Positions 1 to 6,056 of a stretch of DNA of 7,532 nucleotides are shown here, piece by piece; within the stretch, counting starts at the first letter, position 1; every line of letters starts with the position of its first letter. Source of the DNA: CALLQB01 sp036479275. Its GTDB lineage: Bacteria; Actinomycetota; Acidimicrobiia; Acidimicrobiales; SHLQ01. The stretch covers positions 1-7,532 of the forward strand of contig CBERPN010000217.1 in assembly GCA_965524675.1 (NCBI GenBank), in the 5' to 3' direction. The notes under the pieces are model-generated. The model ran no database searches. It was not told the origin of the DNA and was given only the letters and a program-made list of their open reading frames with translations. Both the position numbers and the translations under genes were made by a program.

Positions 1-13
1 CACCCCGAAATTT

Positions 14-59
14 TGTGGCTGGTGCACCGTGGAGGTGCACCAGCCACACTAGATCTTTT
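14..59 (+). terminator. Strong hairpin, probable intrinsic terminator of an upstream gene
   Basis: Positions 14-28 (TGTGGCTGGTGCACC) pair perfectly with 34-48, giving a 15-bp stem with a 5-nt loop (GTGGA). A short T run (TTTT, 56-59) follows after about 7 nt, so the poly-U tract is weak and offset. On the opposite strand the hairpin is followed by A-rich sequence, so the plus direction is favoured. It probably ends a gene lying left of the window. Each arm contains the self-complementary octamer GGTGCACC (21-28 and 34-41), so a protein-binding site is a less likely alternative. Confidence 0.65.
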
Positions 60-86
60 GCGATCGGGGGGTTTGGCCAGCTGGGG

Positions 87-118
87 TTGACAAGGGCGGG
101 GTGACAGCTGGGTGGTAT
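87..118 (+). promoter_or_regulatory. Possible promoter for the acyltransferase gene
   Basis: A perfect TTGACA -35 hexamer lies at 87-92, just after the hairpin. The best -10-like match is TGGTAT at 113-118, but the 20-bp spacer is longer than the usual 16-18 bp and the -10 is poor. If it is used, transcription would start close to the ATG at 129, giving an almost leaderless message, which is common in actinobacteria. Only the -35 element is strong. Confidence 0.25.
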
Positions 119-902
119 GGTCGGTGAGATGTCGGGGGAATTGCCAAAGAACGTTGGACGCTTACAAAGCGCAGCGCGGGTGCTGCTGTCGCCGTTTCTT
201 CACACGCTTTGGGATCTGAAGGTGTACGGCGCCGAGAATCTGCCCGATGATGGCGCTGCAATTTTGTGCGCGAATCACACCTCGGTTCTCGATTCGTTCT
301 TCATGCCCGGAGTGCTGCCTCGCCGCATCACCTTTGTAGGCAAGGCCGAATACCTCGACGATTGGAAGACCAAGCATCTATTTCCGATGCTCGGCATGAT
401 CCCCATCGATCGCAGCGGCGGCGACGCTGCAGCGGCGGCTCTCGACTGTGCCGCTTCGATCCTCGACTCTGGACAGTTCTTTGGGATCTATCCCGAGGGC
501 ACACGGTCACGCGACGGGCGGCTACACAAAGGCCACACCGGCCCGGCGCGCCTTGCGCTTCGTACCGGTGCCCCAATTATTCCGGTGGGCTTACGAGGCA
601 TGCGCGACGTGCAACCTCCCGAAGCCAGCTTCCCGAAGTTCTTCAAGACTGTTGAAATCTACTTCGGTGAACCCATCGAAGCCTCGCGCTACGACCAACA
701 CTCCGACCGGCGGCTCTTGCTGCGCCAGATGATCGACGAAGTGATGTTCGAGATCAAGACCTTCACCGGTCAAGAGTACGTTCACGAATACGCCAACAAG
801 AAGAAGGCCGACGTAGCGCAACCGACCCCCGAGGTCGATCCAGTTGCCGCCGACGGGCGAAGCTCGGCCGATGTGCTAAAGCCAGTCCCACTAGCCGTCT
901 AG
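117..902 (+). CDS. plsC: 1-acyl-sn-glycerol-3-phosphate acyltransferase (PlsC/LPLAT family)
   Basis: Probable membrane-associated acyltransferase that moves an acyl chain onto lysophosphatidic acid or a related lysolipid in phospholipid synthesis. The 261-residue protein carries the family blocks in order: NHTSVLD (53-59, the HX4D catalytic motif with H54 and D59), IPIDRSGG (95-102), PEGTRSRDG (126-134) and IIPVGLRG (154-161). Length is normal for a soluble-looking bacterial PlsC; residues after about 228 form a low-complexity Pro/Ala/Asp tail. The start is uncertain: no good ribosome site precedes ATG 117, and the in-frame ATG at 129 (MSGELPK) would suit a leaderless message. The exact acyl acceptor cannot be read from sequence, and glycolipid or lipoglycan acylation is possible in this envelope context. 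The next gene lies 92 nt downstream, so co-transcription is possible but not certain. Confidence 0.9.
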   Translation: MVGEMSGELPKNVGRLQSAARVLLSPFLHTLWDLKVYGAENLPDDGAAILCANHTSVLDSFFMPGVLPRRITFVGKAEYLDDWKTKHLFPMLGMIPIDRSGGDAAAAALDCAASILDSGQFFGIYPEGTRSRDGRLHKGHTGPARLALRTGAPIIPVGLRGMRDVQPPEASFPKFFKTVEIYFGEPIEASRYDQHSDRRLLLRQMIDEVMFEIKTFTGQEYVHEYANKKKADVAQPTPEVDPVAADGRSSADVLKPVPLAV

Positions 903-994
903 ACCCGCCTTGTGTTCGCGCGGTCTTGGCTGGCGCCCGCCGCACCTGATTTGATCTGTGGTGAAATGTTGTCGCGCGCCGAGGGGAGCGGGGA

Positions 995-1714
995 ATGAAA
1001 GTTGTAACGGGCGCACTGTTGGGCGACCTTGAGGTAAATGAGCCCACACAGCTCATCGGCACGGTTACCGGCGACGTGACAGTCCGATCCGGCGTGCTCG
1101 AAGTCGATGGCTTGGTACTGGGCACGATTACCGTAATTGGCGGCTTGTGCAAAGTTACCGGAGCGGTTGGACGCGACGTGGTTAATCGAGGCGGCGATGT
1201 TCAAGTCAGCGGAACGGTTGGCGGACTTGTGCTGGGCGATCCGACTTGCACACTCATACACGATACGTCGTCGGCTAGGTACGGTGGACTTCCCTCTGTC
1301 GTCGACGGGGCCATGTTCAACCCTTCAGCCGAAGCTAAGGTCGAGGAGAAGCTGTCGTCAGTTCTTCCCGAGGTATCGTTCACGGCCGAAGTGGGATCGA
1401 GATCGCCTGCTGCACGCGTCGTAGAGCTACTCGAAGCGCCTCCTGCACCAAGTCGCGATCATTCCTATTCGATCCGCAAGCCACTATCCGGTGGCGTCGA
1501 TCGCTCGGAAATCTATCAGCCCGAACAACCGTCGGACTCCATTGCCTCTCTAGATGATGGTCTGCCGAGCGCAGAGTTTGATCCGAATGGCGCAATTGGT
1601 AGCGAGGCGAGGCTTCATCAAAGAGTGCCGAGAAAGCCTGCGTCGCCGATCGTTGAATACCGACCCTTCGAGGATCTCAAGGGCAGAGAGTCCGGTCAGT
1701 TTCTACCAGAATAG
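995..1714 (+). CDS. Bactofilin-like (polymer-forming) beta-solenoid protein with long disordered tail
   Basis: The 239-residue protein has no signal peptide or membrane segment. Residues 21-88 form a regular array with a 17-residue period: rungs begin at 21 (IGTVTGDVTV), 38 (DGLVLGTITV), 55 (TGAVGRDVVN) and 72 (SGTVGGLVL). Alternating Val/Ile and turn Gly are typical of the right-handed beta-helix of bactofilins (polymer-forming cytoskeletal family), which self-assemble into filaments and often position cell-wall or polysaccharide enzymes. Only about four rungs are visible, fewer than in a typical bactofilin core. Residues 90-239 are rich in Ser, Pro, Glu and Asp and look disordered. A strong purine-rich ribosome site (GAGGGGAGCGGGG, 981-993) precedes ATG 995. 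The stop lies 15 nt before the ATP-grasp gene, suggesting an operon. The solenoid is clear; assignment to bactofilins rather than another beta-helix group is inference. Confidence 0.75.
   Translation: MKVVTGALLGDLEVNEPTQLIGTVTGDVTVRSGVLEVDGLVLGTITVIGGLCKVTGAVGRDVVNRGGDVQVSGTVGGLVLGDPTCTLIHDTSSARYGGLPSVVDGAMFNPSAEAKVEEKLSSVLPEVSFTAEVGSRSPAARVVELLEAPPAPSRDHSYSIRKPLSGGVDRSEIYQPEQPSDSIASLDDGLPSAEFDPNGAIGSEARLHQRVPRKPASPIVEYRPFEDLKGRESGQFLPE
1055..1258 (+). repeat. Four 51-nt (17-residue) solenoid rungs inside the bactofilin-like gene
   Basis: The coding sequence repeats with a 51-nt period, starting at about 1055, 1106, 1157 and 1208. Conservation is at protein level (x-G-x-V ... V/T-x-V, with Gly near rung positions 2 and 13) and DNA identity is low, so this is an old structural repeat and not a recent tandem duplication. 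The fourth rung decays into the tail after residue 83. Confidence 0.6.
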
Positions 1715-1729
1715 GCCGATTGCGTTCAT

Positions 1730-2875
1730 GTGAGCTCTCGAAATCTTCACCCACGGCTAGCGGGACAGACGGCGGCCCCGAATGTCCTGGTGCTAGACGC
1801 TGGCGAGGGTTTTGCGCTTCCAGTGATTCGCTGCCTTGGTGCTGCTGGCATGAAAGTTGATGTTGCGACGACCAGCAGCAGGGTCGACCTTCGATACTCG
1901 CGGTATACGTCCAGTTTCAACCCTTTGGCCTCGTCGACTCAACGCGACCTGCTGCAGGAGCTAATCGGCGTGCTCCTATTGCGAAAGCCCGATGTATTGT
2001 TGCCTGCCGATCTTGGGTCGGCGAGGTTCGTCGTCGCGCACCACGAGCAACTGTCAGCACATACAACGGTCGTGGACATCGCCGACGAAGAAACATTTGA
2101 AGCTGCCAGCAACAAATGGGAGCTGGCGAAGATACTTAATAGTGCAAGTATTGCTCACCCAGCCACTGCCCTTGGGAGTGCTGGCGGCGAGCATTCGGTT
2201 GATTCTGACCATCTACAACCGCCCCTCCTCGTCAAACCGGTCGATGGGTCGAATGGTCGCGGCATTTCTGTCGTTTCGACTATGCCCGAACTTGAGGCGG
2301 ACTTGGTGGCTCGGCCATCGGGTGAGCAGGTCGTCATTCAAAAGTTTGTCGAAGGTTTTGATATTGATTGCAGCGTTCTGTGTCGCGATGGCGAGATCTT
2401 GGCTTACACAATCCAGCGAGGTTGGATCGAGGAGCCTGGCAGGTACAGCCCCCCGAAGGGAATCAATTTCGTTCACGACGATCGAATAAGGACGGTCGTG
2501 GAACGTTTGGTAGACCGGCTCCAGTGGTCGGGCATCGCTCACATCGATCTACGAGTCGATGACCAGACCGGTAAGGCTGTCGTAATCGAGATCAACCCGC
2601 GCTATTGGGCCTCGTTGCTCGGCTCGTTGCGAGCTGGGGTGAACTTTCCTCAGATAGCTGTTCGGGCGGCTCTTTACGGGCCCGTAACAGCGCCAACATT
2701 TCGAGAATGCAGCTACCTGAGCATGGGCGGAGTCGCAGTGCTTGCCCGTAGCCGCCGATTTGCCGATATCAAGATTCGTGATTCCAGCCTTCGCTACTTG
2801 CTTGTCGATCCGCGCCCAGAGTTGAGATCCTTTCGCCGCAACTCTGTGAACTTGCGCGGTCTCGATTCTGCGTAG
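1730..2875 (+). CDS. ATP-grasp ligase-like protein (carbamoyl-phosphate synthase L-chain type fold)
   Basis: ATP-grasp enzymes activate a carboxylate as acyl-phosphate and join it to an amine or other nucleophile. In this 381-residue protein, residues 18-60 form a Rossmann-like N-terminal lobe (VLVLDAGEGFALPVIRCLG). The ATP-binding lobe follows: LLVKPVDGSNGRG (166-178, Lys and Gly-rich loop), QKFVEGFDIDCSV (204-216, adenine-contact region) and AHIDLRV then VIEINPRYW (270-276 and 285-293), where E287 and N289 fit the Mg2+ ligands. It therefore looks catalytically intact. The substrate is unknown; similar proteins occur in polysaccharide and peptide-ligase clusters. The GTG start at 1730 has no clear Shine-Dalgarno site and lies 15 nt after the preceding stop, so coupled translation is likely. 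No other upstream in-frame start fits. The C-terminal region after about 325 is unassigned. Confidence 0.85.
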   Translation: MSSRNLHPRLAGQTAAPNVLVLDAGEGFALPVIRCLGAAGMKVDVATTSSRVDLRYSRYTSSFNPLASSTQRDLLQELIGVLLLRKPDVLLPADLGSARFVVAHHEQLSAHTTVVDIADEETFEAASNKWELAKILNSASIAHPATALGSAGGEHSVDSDHLQPPLLVKPVDGSNGRGISVVSTMPELEADLVARPSGEQVVIQKFVEGFDIDCSVLCRDGEILAYTIQRGWIEEPGRYSPPKGINFVHDDRIRTVVERLVDRLQWSGIAHIDLRVDDQTGKAVVIEINPRYWASLLGSLRAGVNFPQIAVRAALYGPVTAPTFRECSYLSMGGVAVLARSRRFADIKIRDSSLRYLLVDPRPELRSFRRNSVNLRGLDSA

Positions 2876-2886
2876 CGTCGCGTGGA

Positions 2887-3585
2887 CTAGAAGTCTTGCG
2901 GCACGTGTTCGAACAATTCTCCGTGCAGCAGCATTCGCGGTTGCCACCTACCGAAACTGGTCGCTCGCACTCGTCGTTTGACTTCGCTGGCGCTCATGGT
3001 TGGAGTGAGCGTCATCAATTGATTCAGATCGTCGCGCGTGTAGGGCTGGCGGGTCCACGCTCGATCAGCTTTAGGAAGCGGTTCGCCAGCAAACACAATG
3101 TCGACAATCTCAAAGTACATCTCGAGCATTTCGTCGTAGGTGCGAGAAAGTAGCGAAGCGACATCGTCGCTTGGCCTAGTTGGGAACTCGCGGGTCGAGA
3201 TGATTGGCCCGGTGTCGACTTTGGGGTAGATGTGGTGACACGTCGCTCCGTATGTGGAGGCGTTGTCGTACAGGGCGAAGTTGTTACAGCCAATGCCCGG
3301 ATAATCGAGCGAGGCTGGGTGAAAGTTGATGGCGTGTAGCGATGCGGCCGAGACCGTCTCGTCGGGCACGATCCAGCGACTCAGATAAGAGATGATCAGA
3401 TCGCCGCTCCATGCGTGCACTGCGTCGGCGTATTGCTGGGGGAGGGGATCGTCCCAGCTGCCGAACATCGGCGTTACATCAGGGCTTTTGTCGCAGACGT
3501 AATCGAATGCTTTTTGGCAGTGGGGGTCGTCGAGCTTGCCTAGAAATAGCACAGACAGGGTCGAAGGATCTGGAGAATCTCCCAT
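2887..3585 (-). CDS. Small formyltransferase (Fmt/PurN/sugar N-formyltransferase fold)
   Basis: Probably transfers a formyl group from N10-formyl-tetrahydrofolate to an amine. The 232-residue protein has the core INFHPASLDYPG (86-97), giving the catalytic N87 and H89, and D124 in VDTGPII completes the Asn-His-Asp triad of GART/Fmt enzymes. Residues 11-17 (SVLFLGK) form the first strand of the Rossmann domain. The C-terminal part (about 200-228, RRVRATSFGRW ... LHGELFEHV) resembles the short tail seen after some non-tRNA formyltransferases and lacks the full OB-fold domain of true methionyl-tRNA formyltransferase, whose length is about 310 residues. It is therefore unlikely to be fmt, and PurN is also less likely given the envelope-gene context. 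A nucleotide-sugar or amino-sugar N-formyltransferase is my preferred reading (inference). The ATG start has only a weak upstream purine stretch (TTAGAG on the minus strand). It converges on the ATP-grasp gene with an 11-nt gap. Confidence 0.82.
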   Translation of the reverse strand: MGDSPDPSTLSVLFLGKLDDPHCQKAFDYVCDKSPDVTPMFGSWDDPLPQQYADAVHAWSGDLIISYLSRWIVPDETVSAASLHAINFHPASLDYPGIGCNNFALYDNASTYGATCHHIYPKVDTGPIISTREFPTRPSDDVASLLSRTYDEMLEMYFEIVDIVFAGEPLPKADRAWTRQPYTRDDLNQLMTLTPTMSASEVKRRVRATSFGRWQPRMLLHGELFEHVPQDF

Positions 3586-3670
3586 CTCTAATGCTCAGAT
3601 GTCCACCGCTGAAAAACCATCGGAACACAAACTAGTCTAATACGAGCAACGGCTTGTGGATCCGACTGCG

Positions 3671-3709
3671 TGACGCTGCGGCTAAGGGTTCCGACACCTT
3701 TGACGCAGC
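3671..3709. repeat. Direct repeat TGACGC(T/A)GC in the sufB upstream region
   Basis: TGACGCTGC at 3671-3679 and TGACGCAGC at 3701-3709 match at 8 of 9 positions and start exactly 30 bp apart, about three helical turns. They lie upstream of the likely sufB promoter, where an operator could sit. No known regulator site is recognised, and two 9-mers can recur by chance. Confidence 0.25.
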
Positions 3710-3733
3710 TCCGAGTCCTTGGGCGCAGGCCGA

Positions 3734-3762
3734 TGGTTTGTTGCGGTGCACTTCTGTAGGAT
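3734..3762 (+). promoter_or_regulatory. Candidate sufB promoter
   Basis: TAGGAT at 3757-3762 fits the actinobacterial TANNNT -10 consensus. A weak -35 (TGGTTT, 3734-3739) lies 17 bp before it. Transcription would start near 3769, leaving a leader of about 40 nt that contains a good ribosome site (AAAGGGA, 3793-3799, 9 nt before the sufB ATG). The TTGACG at 3700-3705 has no matching -10 at proper spacing. Confidence 0.4.
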
Positions 3763-3808
3763 GAGTTAACCAGTAGGGACTTCCCCGCTGGCAAAGGGAC
3801 CGGATTCG

Positions 3809-5212
3809 ATGAGCACTGCAGAAATCGGCGTTGACCTCAGCAAGTACAAGCTTGGATGGTCCGACGAAGAGGACTACGTCTTTAAGCCCGAGAAGGGTTT
3901 GAACACCGCGATTATCGAAGAGATGTCGTGGATGAAGGGCGAGCCCGACTGGATGCGTAAATTCCGCATGAAGTCATACGATCGTTTCCTCAAGCGTCCC
4001 ATGCCCACTTGGGGCGGCGACACCGGCAGCATCGATTTCGACAATATCTACTACTACATCAAGCCGTCAGGCGGCGTGCAGGACGATTGGGATGCGGTTC
4101 CCGATGCCATCAAGGAGACTTACGAGAAGCTCGGCATCCCTGAAGCCGAACGCAAATACCTAGCGGGCGTCACCGCGCAATATGAGTCAGAAGTTGTCTA
4201 CCACAAGAACCGTGAGGATCTTGAGGAGCAGGGGGTCATCTTTTGCGATATGGATACCGCACTTCGCGAGCACCCCGAGATCGTCAAGGCATACTTCGGA
4301 AAGATCATCCCACCCAACGACAACAAGTTCTCGTCGCTCAATAGCGCCGTGTGGTCGGGTGGCAGCTTCATCTATGTTCCTCCCGGCGTGCACGTGGAGA
4401 TGCCGCTACAGGCCTACTTCCGTATCAACGCCGAGAACATGGGCCAGTTCGAGCGCACGCTCATCATCGCCGATGAGGGTTCGTCGATTCATTACATCGA
4501 GGGCTGTTCGGCTCCCGTGTACAGCACCGACAGTCTGCACTCTGCGGTGGTTGAGATCATCGTGAAGAAGGCGGCACGGGTTACCTACACCACTATTCAG
4601 AACTGGTCGACCAACGTCTACAACCTGGTCACCAAGCGAGCCGTGGTTGAAGAAGAGGGCCACATGGAGTGGATCGACGGCAACATTGGTAGCCGGTTGA
4701 CTATGAAGTACCCGGCAGTGGTGATGATTGGCCCCAAGGCCTCTGGCGAAGTACTTAGCGTTGCCTACGCTGGCCCTGGTCAACATCAAGATGCGGGGGC
4801 AAAGATGACCCACGCAGCGCCCGAGACCACCAGCAAGATCGTCAGCAAGAGCATCAGCAAGGGCGGTGGCCGTACCAGCTACCGCGGCCTGATAAGGGTC
4901 GAGGACGACGCCTATGGCTGCAAGAGCCATGTGCAGTGCGACGCGCTACTTCTAGACGATGAAAGCATCTCCGATACCTATCCGTACATGGAGGTAGGAA
5001 GCCAAGATGCGATCATCGGCCACGAGGCAACGGTGTCAAAGGTTGCCGACGACCAGTTGTTCTATTTGATGAGCCGAGGGCTCACAGAGGAACAAGCGAT
5101 GGGAATGGTGGTAAATGGTTTTATCGAGCCGATAACCCGCACCTTGCCAATGGAGTATGCGGTCGAATGGAGCCGGCTGATCGAGCTGCAGATGGAAGGC
5201 TCTGTCGGGTAA
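3809..5212 (+). CDS. sufB: Fe-S cluster assembly scaffold protein SufB
   Basis: SufB is the scaffold of the SUF system. With SufC (ATPase) and SufD it forms the SufBC2D complex that builds Fe-S clusters from sulfur delivered by the SufS cysteine desulfurase. The 467-residue protein is full length. It has the family N-terminal region (KYKLGWSDEEDYVF near 13-26; PMPTWGGD near 64-71), a core with PPNDNKFSSLNSAVWSGGSF, and the C-terminal block QCDALLLD (376-383), GHEATVSK (404-411), DQLFYLMSRGL and the terminal EGSVG. Counting from the C-terminus, C377 and H405 align with E. coli SufB Cys405 and His433, the functionally essential pair, so it should be active. AAAGGGA nine nucleotides before the ATG supports the start. 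Usual partners sufD and sufC do not follow; the next 840 bp hold no recognised gene, and the upstream neighbour is a divergent formyltransferase, so sufB stands alone in this window. Confidence 0.97.
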   Translation: MSTAEIGVDLSKYKLGWSDEEDYVFKPEKGLNTAIIEEMSWMKGEPDWMRKFRMKSYDRFLKRPMPTWGGDTGSIDFDNIYYYIKPSGGVQDDWDAVPDAIKETYEKLGIPEAERKYLAGVTAQYESEVVYHKNREDLEEQGVIFCDMDTALREHPEIVKAYFGKIIPPNDNKFSSLNSAVWSGGSFIYVPPGVHVEMPLQAYFRINAENMGQFERTLIIADEGSSIHYIEGCSAPVYSTDSLHSAVVEIIVKKAARVTYTTIQNWSTNVYNLVTKRAVVEEEGHMEWIDGNIGSRLTMKYPAVVMIGPKASGEVLSVAYAGPGQHQDAGAKMTHAAPETTSKIVSKSISKGGGRTSYRGLIRVEDDAYGCKSHVQCDALLLDDESISDTYPYMEVGSQDAIIGHEATVSKVADDQLFYLMSRGLTEEQAMGMVVNGFIEPITRTLPMEYAVEWSRLIELQMEGSVG

Positions 5213-5318
5213 TCATTCCGTGCTCTTTGGCGGGTATTGATATGTTCTAGCTCATCTCATACAATATGAGGCGCGGAGGCTGCCTGGCGAGGGCTGCTGG
5301 CGGAACAGGCGGAAGAAC

Positions 5319-5750
5319 ATGGCGATCCTGAAGAGATTTGCCGCATGTACTCATTGCGGTTGCAGGCGAACATTTGAGCGTCGATGCGACGATTGCGGTC
5401 GTAGATGGTTCTTTCATCGTGCTCGCATTGGGTACGCAAATCGGTTGCGCGAGAACCGGCGCGCTCGATTCGACAGTCAACTCTCCGTTGGGAAGGCGGG
5501 CGCCGAAGTCGAGCTGCTCAGGTCACGATCGATCCTCCTTGAGGATTGTGATTCTGCCGTTCGCACGCGGCGCGCTCTGATGGCCCCCGTACATATGCCG
5601 GCGTCGAGAACGGCAGGCCGAGCGATCGGTAGCGTCTCGATTCAGCTAAACCTGTTGATCGAGGCCGAGGAGTCTGGCGGGCCTATGGTGATATCACTGG
5701 CACCCGACCGTGATGACGATATTTCGAAGATTCGACTCGAGGGCTCCTAG
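5319..5750 (+). CDS. Unrecognised small protein with CxxC...CxxC start, or part of a gene relic
   Basis: I do not recognise this 143-residue frame. The frame is open from 5241, and ATG 5319 is its first ATG. GGCGGAAG (5308-5315) sits 3 nt before the ATG, closer than ideal. Residues 10-26 contain C10-x2-C13 and C23-x2-C26 with a following Gly, a zinc-ribbon-like spacing. The rest has no membrane segment and ends in an acidic part (LLIEAEESGG; APDRDDDIS). The first 60 residues are unusually rich in Arg and Cys, and over that part the +1 frame (5338-5500) has the more protein-like translation and G-rich first codon positions. From about 5495 onward this frame becomes the more coding-like one. 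It may therefore be a real small protein, or the second half of a gene broken by a frameshift near the GGG at 5489-5491. Confidence 0.3.
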   Translation: MAILKRFAACTHCGCRRTFERRCDDCGRRWFFHRARIGYANRLRENRRARFDSQLSVGKAGAEVELLRSRSILLEDCDSAVRTRRALMAPVHMPASRTAGRAIGSVSIQLNLLIEAEESGGPMVISLAPDRDDDISKIRLEGS

Positions 5751-5801
5751 CTTGAGCGAATTTCGACCGAGCGCCTGCATTGACGCACTTAGCATGTCCT
5801 T

Positions 5802-5896
5802 CGAAGCGCTTCGTTCTTGCTAGGTTCTGACTTGTCGAGATCGCGGCTGATAAGTATCACTCACGCGGTAGTCGATGCTCTGGCTGTCAAGCGCTT
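5802..5896. repeat. Two AAGCGCTT palindromes 85 bp apart
   Basis: CGAAGCGCTTCG at 5802-5813 is a perfect 12-bp palindrome. Its core AAGCGCTT recurs at 5889-5896 inside TCAAGCGCTTCA, so the repeats are spaced 85 bp, close to eight helical turns. They lie in the gene-free stretch upstream of the dehydratase and could be paired operator sites. No regulator family is recognised, and a chance match of this 8-mer is quite possible. Confidence 0.25.
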
Positions 5897-6056
5897 CAGT
5901 GAACGAGGTGACCTAGCTGAATAAAGATTGTCATAACGGACCATTTCGGTGCATTGAGAGTCGGGATAGTCTTGGTTGTGAGGGATTAGTTTACAACGGA
6001 TAAGAACGGCCTTGACGCGAGTAGGGCCCTGTTGAGCAGGCGGAAGAGATGATGAA

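Larger units (their letters stand above)
5213..6056. other. Long stretch without a recognised gene between sufB and the dehydratase
   Basis: About 840 bp separate two plus-strand genes. No terminator with a T tract is visible after sufB; the only hairpin there is the weak CTCATA-CAA-TATGAG at 5256-5270. No tRNA or known structured RNA was recognised. Coding-like segments occur in successive frames: 5270-5379 (a Glu-rich peptide including LLAEQAEEHGDPEEI, then TGA), 5332-5580 (HVLIAVAGEHLSVDATIAVV) and the open frame 5241-5750. After its stop, the same frame as 5241-5750 gives a short peptide ending at TAA 5922-5924 (ITHAVVDALAVKRFSERG). This is what a frameshifted gene relic could look like, but chance and overlapping shadow frames are not excluded. 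From 5925 to 6040 I see only AT-richer sequence that may hold the promoter of the dehydratase. Confidence 0.4.

Noticed and set aside
2887..3585. Methionyl-tRNA formyltransferase (fmt)
   Set aside because: The protein is 232 residues and lacks the full C-terminal domain expected for Fmt, and no def or other translation gene is nearby.
4406..4930. 174-codon minus-strand open frame inside sufB
   Set aside because: It is antisense to a highly conserved sufB region; the Ala/Val/His-rich translation has no motif of its own.
5256..5270. Inverted repeat CTCATA-CAA-TATGAG after sufB, as a possible terminator
   Set aside because: The stem is only 6 bp and AT-rich, and it is followed by GC-rich sequence with no T run, so it should not terminate well.
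5247..5480. Minus-strand frame in the unexplained stretch, as a possible small gene
   Set aside because: It is antisense to plus-strand segments that look more protein-like; the Ser/Pro/Thr-rich translation shows no motif.
6012..6017. TTGACG as a -35 for the dehydratase
   Set aside because: The sequence at the proper -10 spacing (AGCAGG) does not fit, and transcription would then start very close to the ribosome site.
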